64,000 nt of DNA from contig NZ_JBNDMZ010000013.1 in the NCBI RefSeq assembly GCF_049856295.1, forward strand, positions 65,334-129,333. Direction: 5' to 3'. Shown here in pieces: positions 40,731 through 48,732 of this stretch (position 1 is its first letter; each line of letters opens with the position of its first letter). Under the pieces are notes generated by a model. That model was not told the origin of the DNA. It saw only the letters and a program-made list of their open reading frames with translations, and did no database searches. A program made the translations under genes and the position numbers. This DNA is from JB111 sp049856295 (lineage in GTDB: Bacteria > Actinomycetota > Actinomycetes > Actinomycetales > Actinomycetaceae).

Positions 40731-41837
40731 GTGGCTACAGACTTCTCCTCCGAGATCGCGGACCTGCGCAGCACCTACGCGACCATCTCGGCCGTGACCG
40801 ACCCGGACGCCCTGCGTGCGCGGATCGCCGAGCTCACAGAGGAGTCGGCCGCGCCGGACCTGTGGGACGACCCCGAGGCGGCCCAGGTGGTGACGACGAA
40901 GCTCTCGCACGCGCAGCACGACCTCGAGCGGCTCGAGCGCGTGGGGGAGAAGATCGACGACCTCGAGGCGCTCGTCGAGCTCTCCGAGGAGGAGGACGAC
41001 GACCTCGACGCCGAGGTGCAGTCCGAGCTCGCTGCCGTCCGCAAGGTCCTCGCCGACCTCGAGGTCCGCACGCTGCTCTCGGGCGAGTACGACCAGCGCG
41101 CCGCCGTCGTCACGATCCGCGCCGGCGCCGGCGGCGTCGACGCCGCGGACTTCGCCGAGATGCTCATGCGCATGTACCTGCGCTGGGCCGAGCGCCACGG
41201 CTACCCGACGTCGGTGATGGACACCTCCTACGCCGAGGAGGCGGGGCTGAAGTCGGCGACCTTCGAGGTCAACGCGCCGTACGCCTTCGGCACGCTCTCC
41301 GTCGAGGCCGGCACCCACCGGCTCGTGCGGATCTCCCCGTTCGACAACCAGGGGCGTCGTCAGACCTCCTTCGCCGCTGTCGAGGTCATCCCGCTCATCG
41401 AGCAGACCGACCACGTGGAGATCCCCGAGTCCGAGATCAAGGTGGACGTCTTCCGGTCCTCCGGACCGGGCGGGCAGTCCGTCAACACGACCGACTCGGC
41501 CGTGCGGATGACGCACATCCCCACCGGCATCGTCGTGTCGATGCAGAACGAGAAGTCCCAGATCCAGAACCGTGCGGCCGCCCTGCGCGTGCTCCAGTCC
41601 CGGCTGCTGCTCCAGCGCCAGGAGGAGGAGGCCGCCGAGAAGAAGGCCCTGTCCGGGGACGTCAAGGCGAGCTGGGGCGACCAGATGCGCTCCTACGTCC
41701 TCCAGCCGTACCAGATGGTCAAGGACCTGCGCACCGAGCACGAGTCCGGCAACCCGTCCGGCGTGTTCGACGGCGAGATCGACGATTTCATCGACGCCGG
41801 GATCCGCTGGCGCCGCTCGGGCGACTCCGAGGACTGA
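40731..41837 (+). CDS. prfB: Peptide chain release factor 2
   Basis: A 368-residue class I release factor. The codon-recognition domain contains SPF (ISPFDNQGRRQTSF); the catalytic GGQ motif is in FRSSGPGGQSVNTTDSAVRMTH. It recognises UGA and UAA and releases the peptide from the ribosome. The frame is continuous from GTG 40731, so the programmed +1 frameshift of many bacterial prfB genes is absent here. Starts with ATDFSSEIADL. Followed by ftsE after 146 bases, the conserved prfB-ftsE-ftsX-smpB order of actinobacteria. Confidence 0.96.
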   Translation: MATDFSSEIADLRSTYATISAVTDPDALRARIAELTEESAAPDLWDDPEAAQVVTTKLSHAQHDLERLERVGEKIDDLEALVELSEEEDDDLDAEVQSELAAVRKVLADLEVRTLLSGEYDQRAAVVTIRAGAGGVDAADFAEMLMRMYLRWAERHGYPTSVMDTSYAEEAGLKSATFEVNAPYAFGTLSVEAGTHRLVRISPFDNQGRRQTSFAAVEVIPLIEQTDHVEIPESEIKVDVFRSSGPGGQSVNTTDSAVRMTHIPTGIVVSMQNEKSQIQNRAAALRVLQSRLLLQRQEEEAAEKKALSGDVKASWGDQMRSYVLQPYQMVKDLRTEHESGNPSGVFDGEIDDFIDAGIRWRRSGDSED

Positions 41838-41983
41838 CCCACCCCCGGTCACGGCGACCTGACGAGGACGGCAACGGTCCGGTGTCGGGGCGGCGTGGCG
41901 TCCGGGACCGGCGGCGTGCCGGGACGTAGCATCCAACCGGCCAGGTTCCACCTTCCCCGCCCCCGAGACTGGCCGCCGCTGCT

Positions 41984-42727
41984 GTGATCCGATTCGACAA
42001 CGTCTCCAAGGTCTACAAGCGGGGCGCCAGGCCCGCGCTGGACGAGGTGACCCTCGAGATCGAGCGGGGCGAGTTCGTCTTCCTCGTCGGCGCCTCCGGA
42101 TCCGGCAAGTCGACCTTCCTTCGGCTCGTGCTGCGCGAGGAGCGCGCCACCTCCGGCACCGTGTTCGGGCTCGGCCACGACCTCGCGCGCCTCTCGCGCT
42201 TCCGCATGCCGCGCCACCGCCGGCAGATCGGGATGGTCTTCCAGGACTACCGGCTCCTGCCGGGCAAGTCGGTGTTCGACAACGTGGCCATCACCATGCA
42301 GGTCACGGGCCGCCCGCGGCACCAGATCCTCACCGTGGTGCCGCAGACCCTCGAGCTCGTCGGGCTCACCGGCAAGGAGAAGCGGCTCCCGCACGAGCTC
42401 TCCGGCGGCGAGCAGCAGCGCGTGACGATCGCCCGCGCCATGGTCAACCGCCCCCAGGTCCTCCTCGCGGACGAGCCCACGGGCAACCTCGACCCGGACA
42501 CGTCCGAGGGGATCATGGAGCTCCTCACCCGCATCAACTCCACCGGGACCACGGTGGTCATGGCGACGCACGACGACGACCTCGTCGACCGCGCACGCCG
42601 CCGCGTGGTCGAGCTCGTCGACGGCCGCGTGGTGCGCGACGAGGCCGGCGGCTCCTACCTCGCCGTGGTCGCGGCCGCGCGCCGGGCGGCAGGCGGCCGC
42701 GACGAGGCCGCGGAGGTCGCGCGGTGA
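41984..42727 (+). CDS. ftsE: Cell-division ATP-binding protein FtsE
   Basis: A 247-residue ABC ATPase. Walker A is GASGSGKSTF, Q-loop GMVFQDYRLLPGKSVFDNVA, signature LSGGEQQRV, Walker B LLADEPTGNLD, H-loop ATHDDD. FtsE with FtsX controls peptidoglycan hydrolases at the septum. The last 30 residues (DGRVVRDEAGGSYLAVVAAARRAAGGRD) are an actinobacterial extension. Start is GTG at 41984. The ftsX GTG overlaps its stop by 4 bp. Confidence 0.95.
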   Translation: MIRFDNVSKVYKRGARPALDEVTLEIERGEFVFLVGASGSGKSTFLRLVLREERATSGTVFGLGHDLARLSRFRMPRHRRQIGMVFQDYRLLPGKSVFDNVAITMQVTGRPRHQILTVVPQTLELVGLTGKEKRLPHELSGGEQQRVTIARAMVNRPQVLLADEPTGNLDPDTSEGIMELLTRINSTGTTVVMATHDDDLVDRARRRVVELVDGRVVRDEAGGSYLAVVAAARRAAGGRDEAAEVAR

Positions 42728-43638
42728 GGCTCCGGTTCATCCTCGGCCAGGTCTCCCAGGGGATCCGCCGCAACGTCGCCATGACCGTCGCCGTCGTGCT
42801 CGTGACGTTCGTGTCCCTCGTCTTCGTCGGCGCCGGCCTGCTCCTGCAGACCCAGGTCGACCGGCTCAAGGACGACTGGTACGACCGCGTCGAGGTCGCC
42901 GTCTTCATGTGCCCCACGGCGTCGGAGAACCCGGCGTGCGCGGCGGGGGAGGCGACCGAGCAGGAGATCGACGCCGTCGGGAACCTCCTTCAGTCCTCCG
43001 ACCTCGAGCCTTACGTCGCGGAGGTCTTCCTCGAGACCAAGGAGGAGGCCTACGAGAACTTCCGGGAGCGGCTCGAGGACTCCGCCTGGTCCCGGCAGGT
43101 CACGGCGGACCAGATGCAGGTCTCCTACCGGATCCGGCTCGAGGACCCCGAGCAGTTCCGGATCGTCGCCGACGAGCTCGAGGGCCGCGCCGGCGTCGAC
43201 GTGGTCGTCGACCAGCGCGAGCAGCTCGAGCCCCTGTTCGTCATCCTCAACCGCTCCACCGCCGTCGCGCTCGGGCTCGCCGGCGTCATGGCCGTCGCCG
43301 CCGTCCTCCTCATCACGACGACGATCCGGCTCTCCGCGCTCTCGCGCAGGCGGGAGACGGGCATCATGCGCCTCGTCGGCGCCTCGAACTGGGTCATCCA
43401 GGCCCCCTTCATGCTCGAGGGCGCGATCGCCGCGCTGCTCGGGTCCGTCCTGTCCGTCGCGGGGCTGCTCGCGGCGGTACGGTACGGAGTCGAAGGGTGG
43501 CTCGCGCCCTCCGCACCCTGGGTCGCCTTCGTGACGACCGCGGACGTGTGGCGGGTGGCCCCACTTCTCGTCCTCGCCGCCGTCCTGGTGGCAGGCGTGT
43601 CCTCGGTCGTCTCGCTCGCCCGTTACACGAAGGTCTAG
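42724..43638 (+). CDS. ftsX: Cell-division membrane protein FtsX
   Basis: A 304-residue protein with an N-terminal cytoplasmic tail, helix one (VAMTVAVVLVTFVSLVFVGAGLLL), a large extracellular loop of about 150 residues with two cysteines (FMCPTASENPACAAGE), and three C-terminal helices with RRRETGIMRLVGASNWVIQAPFMLEGAIAALLG, a MacB/FtsX pattern. The loop activates the peptidoglycan hydrolase; the M23 protein encoded 7 bases downstream is a natural partner. GTG at 42724 overlaps ftsE. Confidence 0.95.
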   Translation: MRLRFILGQVSQGIRRNVAMTVAVVLVTFVSLVFVGAGLLLQTQVDRLKDDWYDRVEVAVFMCPTASENPACAAGEATEQEIDAVGNLLQSSDLEPYVAEVFLETKEEAYENFRERLEDSAWSRQVTADQMQVSYRIRLEDPEQFRIVADELEGRAGVDVVVDQREQLEPLFVILNRSTAVALGLAGVMAVAAVLLITTTIRLSALSRRRETGIMRLVGASNWVIQAPFMLEGAIAALLGSVLSVAGLLAAVRYGVEGWLAPSAPWVAFVTTADVWRVAPLLVLAAVLVAGVSSVVSLARYTKV

Positions 43639-43645
43639 GTCACTG

Positions 43646-45151
43646 ATGTCGACGTCCTCCTCCCACCCCGCGCCCGCGCGCACGTGGCTCGTCCGTCTGC
43701 GCGAGCGGGCCGCACTCGCGGCGACCCTCGCGCTCGCCGCGACCCTGGTCGGGCCGGGAGCCGTGGCCGACGACGACGACGAACCCACCCGGGAGGAGCT
43801 CGTCGAGCGGCTCGCGGACAACGCCGAGCGGCGCGAGGAGCTCGAGCACGACCTCGAGGGCGTCTCCGCCGACCTCGCGAGCTCGCTGGTCGACCTCCAG
43901 CTCACGCGCGAGCAGATCCCGGTGGCCCAGGAGGCGCTGCAGGTCGCCGAGGACGACCTGGCGGCCGCCGAGCGGCACCAGGAGCAGGTCGAGGGGCGCC
44001 TCGGGGTGGCCGAGTCCGACCTCGCGGCCCTCGAGGACGAGATCGCCGAGGGCGAGGAGGCCTCCGAGGAGACCCAGGACGCGCTCGGGGAGCTCGCCCG
44101 GTCGACCTACCGCGGCGACACCGCGCCCTCGACCCTCGCCCTCATCACCGAGTCCTCCTCGGCCGACGACTTCATCGGCTCCTACTCGGTGGTGAGCACC
44201 GCCGTGCGCACGCAGACCGGGCTGCTCGACCGGGTGGCCGAGGAGAACGCGACCAACCGCAACCAGAGGCTGCGCCAGGACACCCTCACCCAGCGGGTCG
44301 ACGACCTCAACGACGAGGCCGTCGAGGCCGTGGAGACCGCGGACGAGCTGCGCGTCCGGCAGGAGGAGGCGCTCGCCGAGGTCGAGGACCTCGAGGCGCT
44401 GCAGGAGGAGCTCGTCGCGGACCTCGAGGACCGCGAGGAGGAGCTCAACTCCGACATCAACGCGATCGGCCTGTCCAGCCTCTCCACGCAGGAGCAGATC
44501 GCCGCGATCGACGAGGAGAACCGCCGCCTCGAGCGCGAGCGCCTCGAGCGGGAGCAGCGCGAGCGGGAGGCACGCGAGCAGGCCGAGCAGGAGCGGGCCG
44601 CCCAGGAGCGCGCCGAGCGGCTCCGACGCGAGCAGGCCGAGCGGGAGGCCGCCCCGGCCGCGCCACCCCCGCCCGCACCGGCACCGGCGCCCGCACCGGA
44701 ACCCGACCCGGCGCCCGCGCCCGACCCCGCGCCGGCGCCGAGCGCGACCTTCGTCCCGCCCGTCCCGCGGCCGCTCATCATCACCTCGCCGTACGGGCCG
44801 CGGATCTACCCGATCACCGGGGCCTGGTCGATCCACCCGGGCGTCGACTTCCGCAGCGCCTGCGGCAACACCCAGGGGGCGATCGCCTCAGGGACGGTGT
44901 CCGCGACCAACCCGTCGGGCACCACCGGCACGAGCGGCAACCAGGTGATCATCAACCACGGGATCATCGACGGCCGCTCCACGGTGTCGATCTACAACCA
45001 CCTCTCGTCGTTCGCCGTCTCGCCCGGCCAGACGGTGTCGCAGGGCCAGTCCATCGGCTCCACCGGCCAGACCGGCATGGTCACCGGCTGCCACGTGCAC
45101 CTCGAGCTGTGGCTCGACGGCCAGATGACCGACCCGATGAACGTCCTCTGA
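43646..45151 (+). CDS. M23 (LytM) peptidoglycan endopeptidase with coiled coils
   Basis: A 501-residue secreted hydrolase. A signal peptide (AALAATLALAATLVGPGAVA) is followed by about 260 residues of strongly charged coiled coil, a Pro/Ala linker (near 325-355) and a LytM domain. The zinc ligands are His397 and Asp401 (SIHPGVDF) and His485 with His483 in HVHLEL. All are present, so it should be an active D,D- or L,D-endopeptidase, unlike the degenerate EnvC. The EnvC-like coiled coil and the position 7 bases after ftsX indicate activation by FtsEX at the division site. Two cysteines flank the active site. Confidence 0.92.
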   Translation: MSTSSSHPAPARTWLVRLRERAALAATLALAATLVGPGAVADDDDEPTREELVERLADNAERREELEHDLEGVSADLASSLVDLQLTREQIPVAQEALQVAEDDLAAAERHQEQVEGRLGVAESDLAALEDEIAEGEEASEETQDALGELARSTYRGDTAPSTLALITESSSADDFIGSYSVVSTAVRTQTGLLDRVAEENATNRNQRLRQDTLTQRVDDLNDEAVEAVETADELRVRQEEALAEVEDLEALQEELVADLEDREEELNSDINAIGLSSLSTQEQIAAIDEENRRLERERLEREQREREAREQAEQERAAQERAERLRREQAEREAAPAAPPPPAPAPAPAPEPDPAPAPDPAPAPSATFVPPVPRPLIITSPYGPRIYPITGAWSIHPGVDFRSACGNTQGAIASGTVSATNPSGTTGTSGNQVIINHGIIDGRSTVSIYNHLSSFAVSPGQTVSQGQSIGSTGQTGMVTGCHVHLELWLDGQMTDPMNVL

Positions 45152-45240
45152 CCCTCGGCTCCCGCGGGGCTCGTGAGGGGGAGGGGCCGGTGCGTCCGGC
45201 GTCGTCGGGCGTCCGGTGGAATGGGCTGGACACGGCTCGG

Positions 45241-45246
45241 TAGACT
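45241..45246 (+). promoter_or_regulatory. smpB promoter -10 element
   Basis: TAGACT, with TGGAAT 18 bases upstream as a weak -35 element, precedes an mRNA leader of about 90 bases in which GCCCC and GGGGC form a small hairpin. The element separates smpB from the ftsX/M23 transcript. Confidence 0.55.
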
Positions 45247-45342
45247 CGATCCTCGGCCCAGAGGTCGCCCCTGCACGGGGCGCGGGCGAACGACCGCGCA
45301 CCCGGCGCGGTCCCGGAACCATCGGACGGACGGAGGTCGGTC

Positions 45343-45861
45343 ATGAGCAGGATGAGCAGGGCGGCCAAGCCGACCGCCGCGGAGAAGGCCAAGGCGGAGG
45401 CGGACGCCAAGAAGATCGTCGCCCGCAACAAGAAGGCGCGCCACGACTACCACCTCGACGAGATCCTCGAGGCCGGCATCTCCCTGTGGGGGACCGAGGT
45501 CAAGGCGATGCGCGCCGGCCGCGCGTCCCTCGTGGACGGCTGGGTCGAGTTCGATCGCGGCGAGGCCTGGCTGCGGGACGTCCACATCCCCGAGTACGCG
45601 CAGGGCACGTGGACCAACCACGCCCCGCGGCGGAAGCGCAAGCTGCTCCTGCACAAGGAGCAGATCGCCAAGTGGGCCGTGGCCTCGCGCGAGAAGGGGC
45701 ACACCGTCATCCCGCTCGAGCTGTACTTCATCGGCGGCCGGGCGAAGGTCTCCATCGCGCTCGCCCGCGGCAAGCAGGAGTACGACAAGCGTCAGACCCT
45801 GCGCGAGCGGCAGGACGACATGGAGGCGCGGCGGATGATGAGCCTGCGCAACCACGGCTGA
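45343..45861 (+). CDS. smpB: SsrA-binding protein SmpB
   Basis: A 172-residue tmRNA partner. The OB-fold core has KKARHDYHLDEILEAGISLWGTEVKAMRAGRASL, VHIPEYAQGTW, KRKLLLHKEQI and a basic C-terminal tail. It binds the tmRNA and delivers it to stalled ribosomes for trans-translation. Compared with the about 160-residue family it has a slightly longer N-terminus (AAKPTAAEKAKAEADAKK). ATG at 45343 with GGAGG. The tmRNA gene follows 200 bases downstream with a copy of a repeat family between. Confidence 0.96.
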   Translation: MSRMSRAAKPTAAEKAKAEADAKKIVARNKKARHDYHLDEILEAGISLWGTEVKAMRAGRASLVDGWVEFDRGEAWLRDVHIPEYAQGTWTNHAPRRKRKLLLHKEQIAKWAVASREKGHTVIPLELYFIGGRAKVSIALARGKQEYDKRQTLRERQDDMEARRMMSLRNHG

Positions 45862-45877
45862 CACCCACCACATCTGG

Positions 45878-45934
45878 TCGAGGGTGCGGGTCAGGGGCGC
45901 GTGGTCCGGCCCCCGACCGGTCGAGAGTGCGGCT
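45878..45934 (+). repeat. Two copies of the TCGAGA-TGCGG repeat unit
   Basis: TCGAGGGTGCGGGT (45878-45891) and TCGAGAGTGCGGCT (45921-45934) lie in the gap between smpB and ssrA. The second unit sits in GGTCGAGAGTGCGGCTCAGC, which is identical to the third unit of the inverted right-hand cluster at 63.75 kb. The second unit also starts a perfect 7-bp stem, GTGCGGC with GCCGCAC (45927-45946). The remaining gap holds a promoter-like TATGAT at 45997 upstream of tmRNA. Confidence 0.75.
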
Positions 45935-46060
45935 CAGCGGCCGCACGGTGGCGTGGGTCGCCGGGAATGTCCTCGCCCGCCGCTACGTTGGGCACGTATG
46001 ATGGACAGTCGCACCGCGGCAACCCGGCTCGTCCGGACCGCGGGGCGGAACAACTCAACA

Positions 46061-46426
46061 GGGGATGATCGGTTTCGACGATGGTCGTGCTTCCAGGAGA
46101 AGCGGGTAGAGGATGCAGAGTTATCTCTTTAACGCCCTCTGCAAACCAATAGGTGCCGATTCCAAGCGCACCGACTTCGCCCTCGCCGCCTGAGCGAGCC
46201 TCGAAGTCCGTCAGCCCGGGCCTGCTCTCGTCCCGGATCCTGGCGTCATCTAGAGAGCCACTGCTCGTAGCCCTCGTCAGCGGGGCTGCGGGAACACTCA
46301 GTTGACTGGGCCCGTCAGCAGCTTGTTCGCGTGACTGCTGGGGCCGAGAAAATCTACCAGCGGACTGCACCCGGAGAAGTCCTGTTCTCACGCCGTCGGA
46401 CGCGGGTTCGATTCCCGCCATCTCCA
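46061..46426 (+). ncRNA. ssrA: Transfer-messenger RNA
   Basis: One-piece tmRNA of about 366 bases. The 5' end GGGGATG pairs with CATCTCC at 46419-46425 to form the acceptor stem, with A46426 as the discriminator; CCA is not encoded. GGTTTCGACG near the 5' end and GGGTTCGATTCCC near the 3' end are the tRNA-like signatures. The mRNA-like part starts at about GCC 46155 and encodes the tag ADSKRTDFALAA, stop TGA at 46191, the LAA end being recognised by ClpXP. The tag is typical of Micrococcales. A 15-bp hairpin terminator follows. Confidence 0.93.
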
Positions 46427-46443
46427 CTCATCCCTGTGAGGCC

Positions 46444-46479
46444 GAGAGGCCCCGGACCCGCAACGGTCCGGGGCCTCTC
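46444..46479 (+). terminator. tmRNA terminator
   Basis: GAGAGGCCCCGGACC and its exact complement form a 15-bp stem with loop CGCAAC, starting 17 bases after the tmRNA end and followed by GTCGTTGG. Confidence 0.85.
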
Positions 46480-46566
46480 GTCGTTGGTGCGCGTGGCGGT
46501 TCGTGCGCGGAGCTAGGTCCGTATCAGGTCTGCCCGCCCGGGGCGCACGGCCGGCCGCATCTGCGT

Positions 46567-46583
46567 GATACCACGCTGGTATC
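46567..46583 (+). promoter_or_regulatory. Operator of the Doc-type toxin-antitoxin operon
   Basis: GATACCA-CGC-TGGTATC is a perfect 7-bp inverted repeat with a 3-base centre, ending 8 bases upstream of the antitoxin ATG. TATCGT inside it can act as the -10 element of a leaderless transcript. Binding of the ribbon-helix-helix antitoxin would repress the pair. Confidence 0.72.
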
Positions 46584-46591
46584 GTTCGGTC

Positions 46592-46795
46592 ATGGCGATG
46601 ACGTTGCGTCTGAACGAGAACGACGAGCGGGCGCTTGCCGCCCTGGCCGAGGCCGACGGGGTGAGCAAGCAGGAGGCGACCATCCGTGCGATCCACGAGG
46701 TGGCGGAGCGCCGCGGGCACGTGAAGGCGGTGTCCGAGGCGTCGGCGCGCGCGCGGAGCCGCTACGCAGAGGTGCTCGAGCGGCTGGGGCGTTGA
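46592..46795 (+). CDS. Ribbon-helix-helix antitoxin
   Basis: A 67-residue protein starting MAMTLRLNENDERALAALAEADGVSKQEATIRAI, a short N-terminal strand (MTLRLN) followed by two helices as in MetJ/Arc/CopG antitoxins, and a basic C-terminal helix (SARARSRYAEVLERLG) for toxin binding. It neutralises the Doc-type toxin encoded next and should autorepress through the palindrome at 46567-46583. The ATG at 46592 or 46598 is used; no ribosome site is clear, so the transcript may be leaderless. Toxin start TTG overlaps its stop. Confidence 0.8.
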   Translation: MAMTLRLNENDERALAALAEADGVSKQEATIRAIHEVAERRGHVKAVSEASARARSRYAEVLERLGR

Positions 46796-47160
46796 CCGTC
46801 TACCTGACCACCGAGGATCTGCTCGCGCTGGTCGACGACCTCGGCGTCGGGCCGGTCAGGGACCTGGGGCTGCTGGGGTCGGCCGCCCACCGGCCGACGA
46901 CCGTGCTGTGGGGCACGGATGTCTACCCGACCGTCGTCCTCAAGGCCGCCGCGCTGCACGACTCGCTGGTCAACAACCACGCCCTTCTCGACGGCAACAA
47001 GCGTCTCGGGTGGCTGGCGATGATCGTCTTCCTCGACGTGAACGGAATCTGGATCGAGGCCCCCGACGACGAGGCCTACGACCTGGTGGTCGCCGTCGCC
47101 GACAGGTCCGCGACGATCGACGAGATCTCGGACGCCCTGCTGCGATGGTCGCAGCCCTGA
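46792..47160 (+). CDS. Doc-type toxin (Fic family)
   Basis: A 122-residue Fic/Doc protein with the catalytic loop NNHALLDGNKRLGWLA, close to the HxFxDGNKR motif; Leu replaces the usual Phe/His neighbours but His, Asp, Gly, Asn, Lys and Arg are kept. Doc toxins phosphorylate elongation factor Tu and stop translation. Start is TTG at 46792, overlapping the antitoxin stop (TTGA), so translation is coupled. The pair lies immediately downstream of ssrA, a common integration site. Function is inferred from the family. Confidence 0.85.
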   Translation: MTVYLTTEDLLALVDDLGVGPVRDLGLLGSAAHRPTTVLWGTDVYPTVVLKAAALHDSLVNNHALLDGNKRLGWLAMIVFLDVNGIWIEAPDDEAYDLVVAVADRSATIDEISDALLRWSQP

Positions 47161-47190
47161 CTGAGCCGCCGTGACGTGCGGGCTGCAGGA

Positions 47191-47865
47191 TCAGCTGCCG
47201 AAGGCCTGGACGAGCTCGGGCACCTCGCGCAGGTGCGTGGCCACGGTGCGGGCGGCGCGCTCGGCATCGTGCTCCTCGAGGGCGGTGACGATCTCCCGGT
47301 GCTCGCGGGCGATCGTCTCGTAGCGCTGCGGCGCGGTGGTGATCGTGCGCAGCGCCAGGCGGATCTGTCGTGAGCGCAGCGACTCGTACATCTGCGTGAG
47401 GACGTCGTTGCCGTTCCACTGCACGAGCCGCTCGTGGAAGCGCTGGTCGAGCCTGGCGGAGTCGTTCCACCTCAGCTCCTCCGCCGCCGCGTCCATCTCG
47501 TCCGCGATGGCCGAAAGGTCGGGCGGCGCCCCGAGTCTCAGCTCGCAGATGCGGGCCACCACGTGGGACTCGACGACGAACCGCGCCTGGTAGATCTCGC
47601 CCATCTCGCGCGAGTTGACCGTCCGCACCTGTGCGCCACGGCGGGGGACGAGGTCGACGTACCGCTCGGCCTGGAGCCGCTGGAGGGCCTCGCGCACCGG
47701 CGTGCGGGAGGTGCCCACCCGCTCGGCGAGCGCGACCTCCTCGACGAACTCTCCCTCGGCGAGCTCGCCGGTGAGGATGGCCTCGACGACCCACTCGTAG
47801 GCGCGGGCGCCGGCCGGAGGGGTGCGCGGGGAGCGCCTGCGGGGCTCCTTCGCGGTCCGGCTCAT
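47191..47865 (-). CDS. GntR family regulator (FadR/FCD type)
   Basis: A 224-residue regulator with N-terminal winged helix (ILTGELAEGEFVEEVALAERVGTSRTPVREALQRLQAERYVDLVPRRGAQV) and a C-terminal FCD domain with metal-type ligands (ARLDQRFHERLVQWNGND, HREIVTALEEHD). It diverges from the aldolase-amidase-TRAP operon and its likely operator, CGCCGTGTATACATGGCG, lies between them, so it presumably represses both until a catabolic intermediate binds. ATG at 47865; an earlier in-frame ATG at 47937 would translate the operator. Confidence 0.88.
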   Translation of the reverse strand: MSRTAKEPRRRSPRTPPAGARAYEWVVEAILTGELAEGEFVEEVALAERVGTSRTPVREALQRLQAERYVDLVPRRGAQVRTVNSREMGEIYQARFVVESHVVARICELRLGAPPDLSAIADEMDAAAEELRWNDSARLDQRFHERLVQWNGNDVLTQMYESLRSRQIRLALRTITTAPQRYETIAREHREIVTALEEHDAERAARTVATHLREVPELVQAFGS

Positions 47866-47896
47866 GGGGCGAGCATATCGTTGCACCCGGAATATG

Positions 47897-47914
47897 CGCC
47901 GTGTATACATGGCG
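47897..47914. promoter_or_regulatory. GntR operator
   Basis: CGCCGTGTATACATGGCG is an 18-bp palindrome with only the G/T pair at its fifth position mismatched; its TGTATACA centre is perfect. It lies 31 bases upstream of the GntR ATG and 58 upstream of the aldolase ATG. The short symmetric TGT..ACA core is typical of FadR-type regulators. Confidence 0.72.
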
Positions 47915-47972
47915 TGCACATGGTTCCCGGTGGCCACCGCCGCTCTCCGGGCACCTCCGACGAAGGAGGAAG

Positions 47973-48731
47973 ATGAATACCCCCACGAACGCCCGGCACG
48001 CGGTCTGGCTCACCGAGCCGTCGACGGCCGCCGTCGAGATGGCACGCATCGCCGGGTACGACACGGTCGTCCTCGACATCGAGCACGGCCTCTTCGACCT
48101 CGCCGCCCTCGACTCGCTCATCCCGTTCATCCGCGCCAAGGGCATGCGCGTCATCGCCAAGGTCCTCGGCCCCGAGCGCGGCCCGATCCAGCAGGCGCTC
48201 GACTTCGGGGCGAACGCCGTGGCGATCCCGCACATCGAGTCCGCCGAGCACGCCGCCCAGATCTGCGGCTACGCGAAGTTCCCCCCGCTCGGCGACCGCT
48301 CCTTCGCGGGCGGCCGGACCTCCGCCTACCGCGGGTTCACCGACCAGTGGGTGACCGACCAGGACACCGGGACCGCCTGCTACCCGATGATCGAGGACGG
48401 TTCCGCGTTCGACGACATCGAGGGCATCCTCGCCCTCCCCGTCGTCGACGGCGTGTTCGTCGGCCCGTCCGACCTCTCGCTGCGCCGGGACCGTGGGGCG
48501 TACTCCGTGGGGCCCGACGACCTCGCGGACATCCGCACCGTCGCCCGCGCGGCGCGGGCCGCCGGCAAGCCGTGGGTCCTGCCCGCCTGGAGCCGTGCCG
48601 AGCAGGAGCTCGCGGTCGCCGAGGGGGCAGACACGATCGTGGCCGTCATGCAGTACGGCGCCATGCTCGGCGGCTTCACCGCGACGAGGGAGGCGCTGCT
48701 CGAGATCGAGAAGCGCGGGAAGGACGACTGA
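47973..48731 (+). CDS. HpcH/HpaI-family aldolase
   Basis: A 252-residue class II aldolase of the 2-dehydro-3-deoxyglucarate / 4-hydroxy-2-oxovalerate group. Motifs: VVLDIEHGLFDL (Asp and His near the metal), KVLGPERGPIQQALDFGANAVAIPHIESAEHA (Arg and catalytic Glu), GRTSAYRGFTD, CYPMIEDGSAFDDIEGILALPVVDGVFVGPSDLSLRRD. These bind the divalent metal and a 2-oxo acid (pyruvate, oxaloacetate-like). It probably cleaves a hydroxy-oxo-diacid to pyruvate plus an aldehyde. GAAGGAGGAAG is a strong RBS. First gene of the operon with the amidase and TRAP transporter. Confidence 0.85.
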   Translation: MNTPTNARHAVWLTEPSTAAVEMARIAGYDTVVLDIEHGLFDLAALDSLIPFIRAKGMRVIAKVLGPERGPIQQALDFGANAVAIPHIESAEHAAQICGYAKFPPLGDRSFAGGRTSAYRGFTDQWVTDQDTGTACYPMIEDGSAFDDIEGILALPVVDGVFVGPSDLSLRRDRGAYSVGPDDLADIRTVARAARAAGKPWVLPAWSRAEQELAVAEGADTIVAVMQYGAMLGGFTATREALLEIEKRGKDD

Positions 48732-48732
48732 C

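Noticed and set aside
40731..41837. Programmed +1 frameshift in prfB
   Set aside because: The frame is uninterrupted from the GTG to the end, and no CUU-UGA-like slip site with an upstream Shine-Dalgarno sequence occurs near codon 25.
46061..46426. Protein-coding frames across the tmRNA
   Set aside because: The short frames here overlap a complete tmRNA with acceptor stem, tag and terminator.
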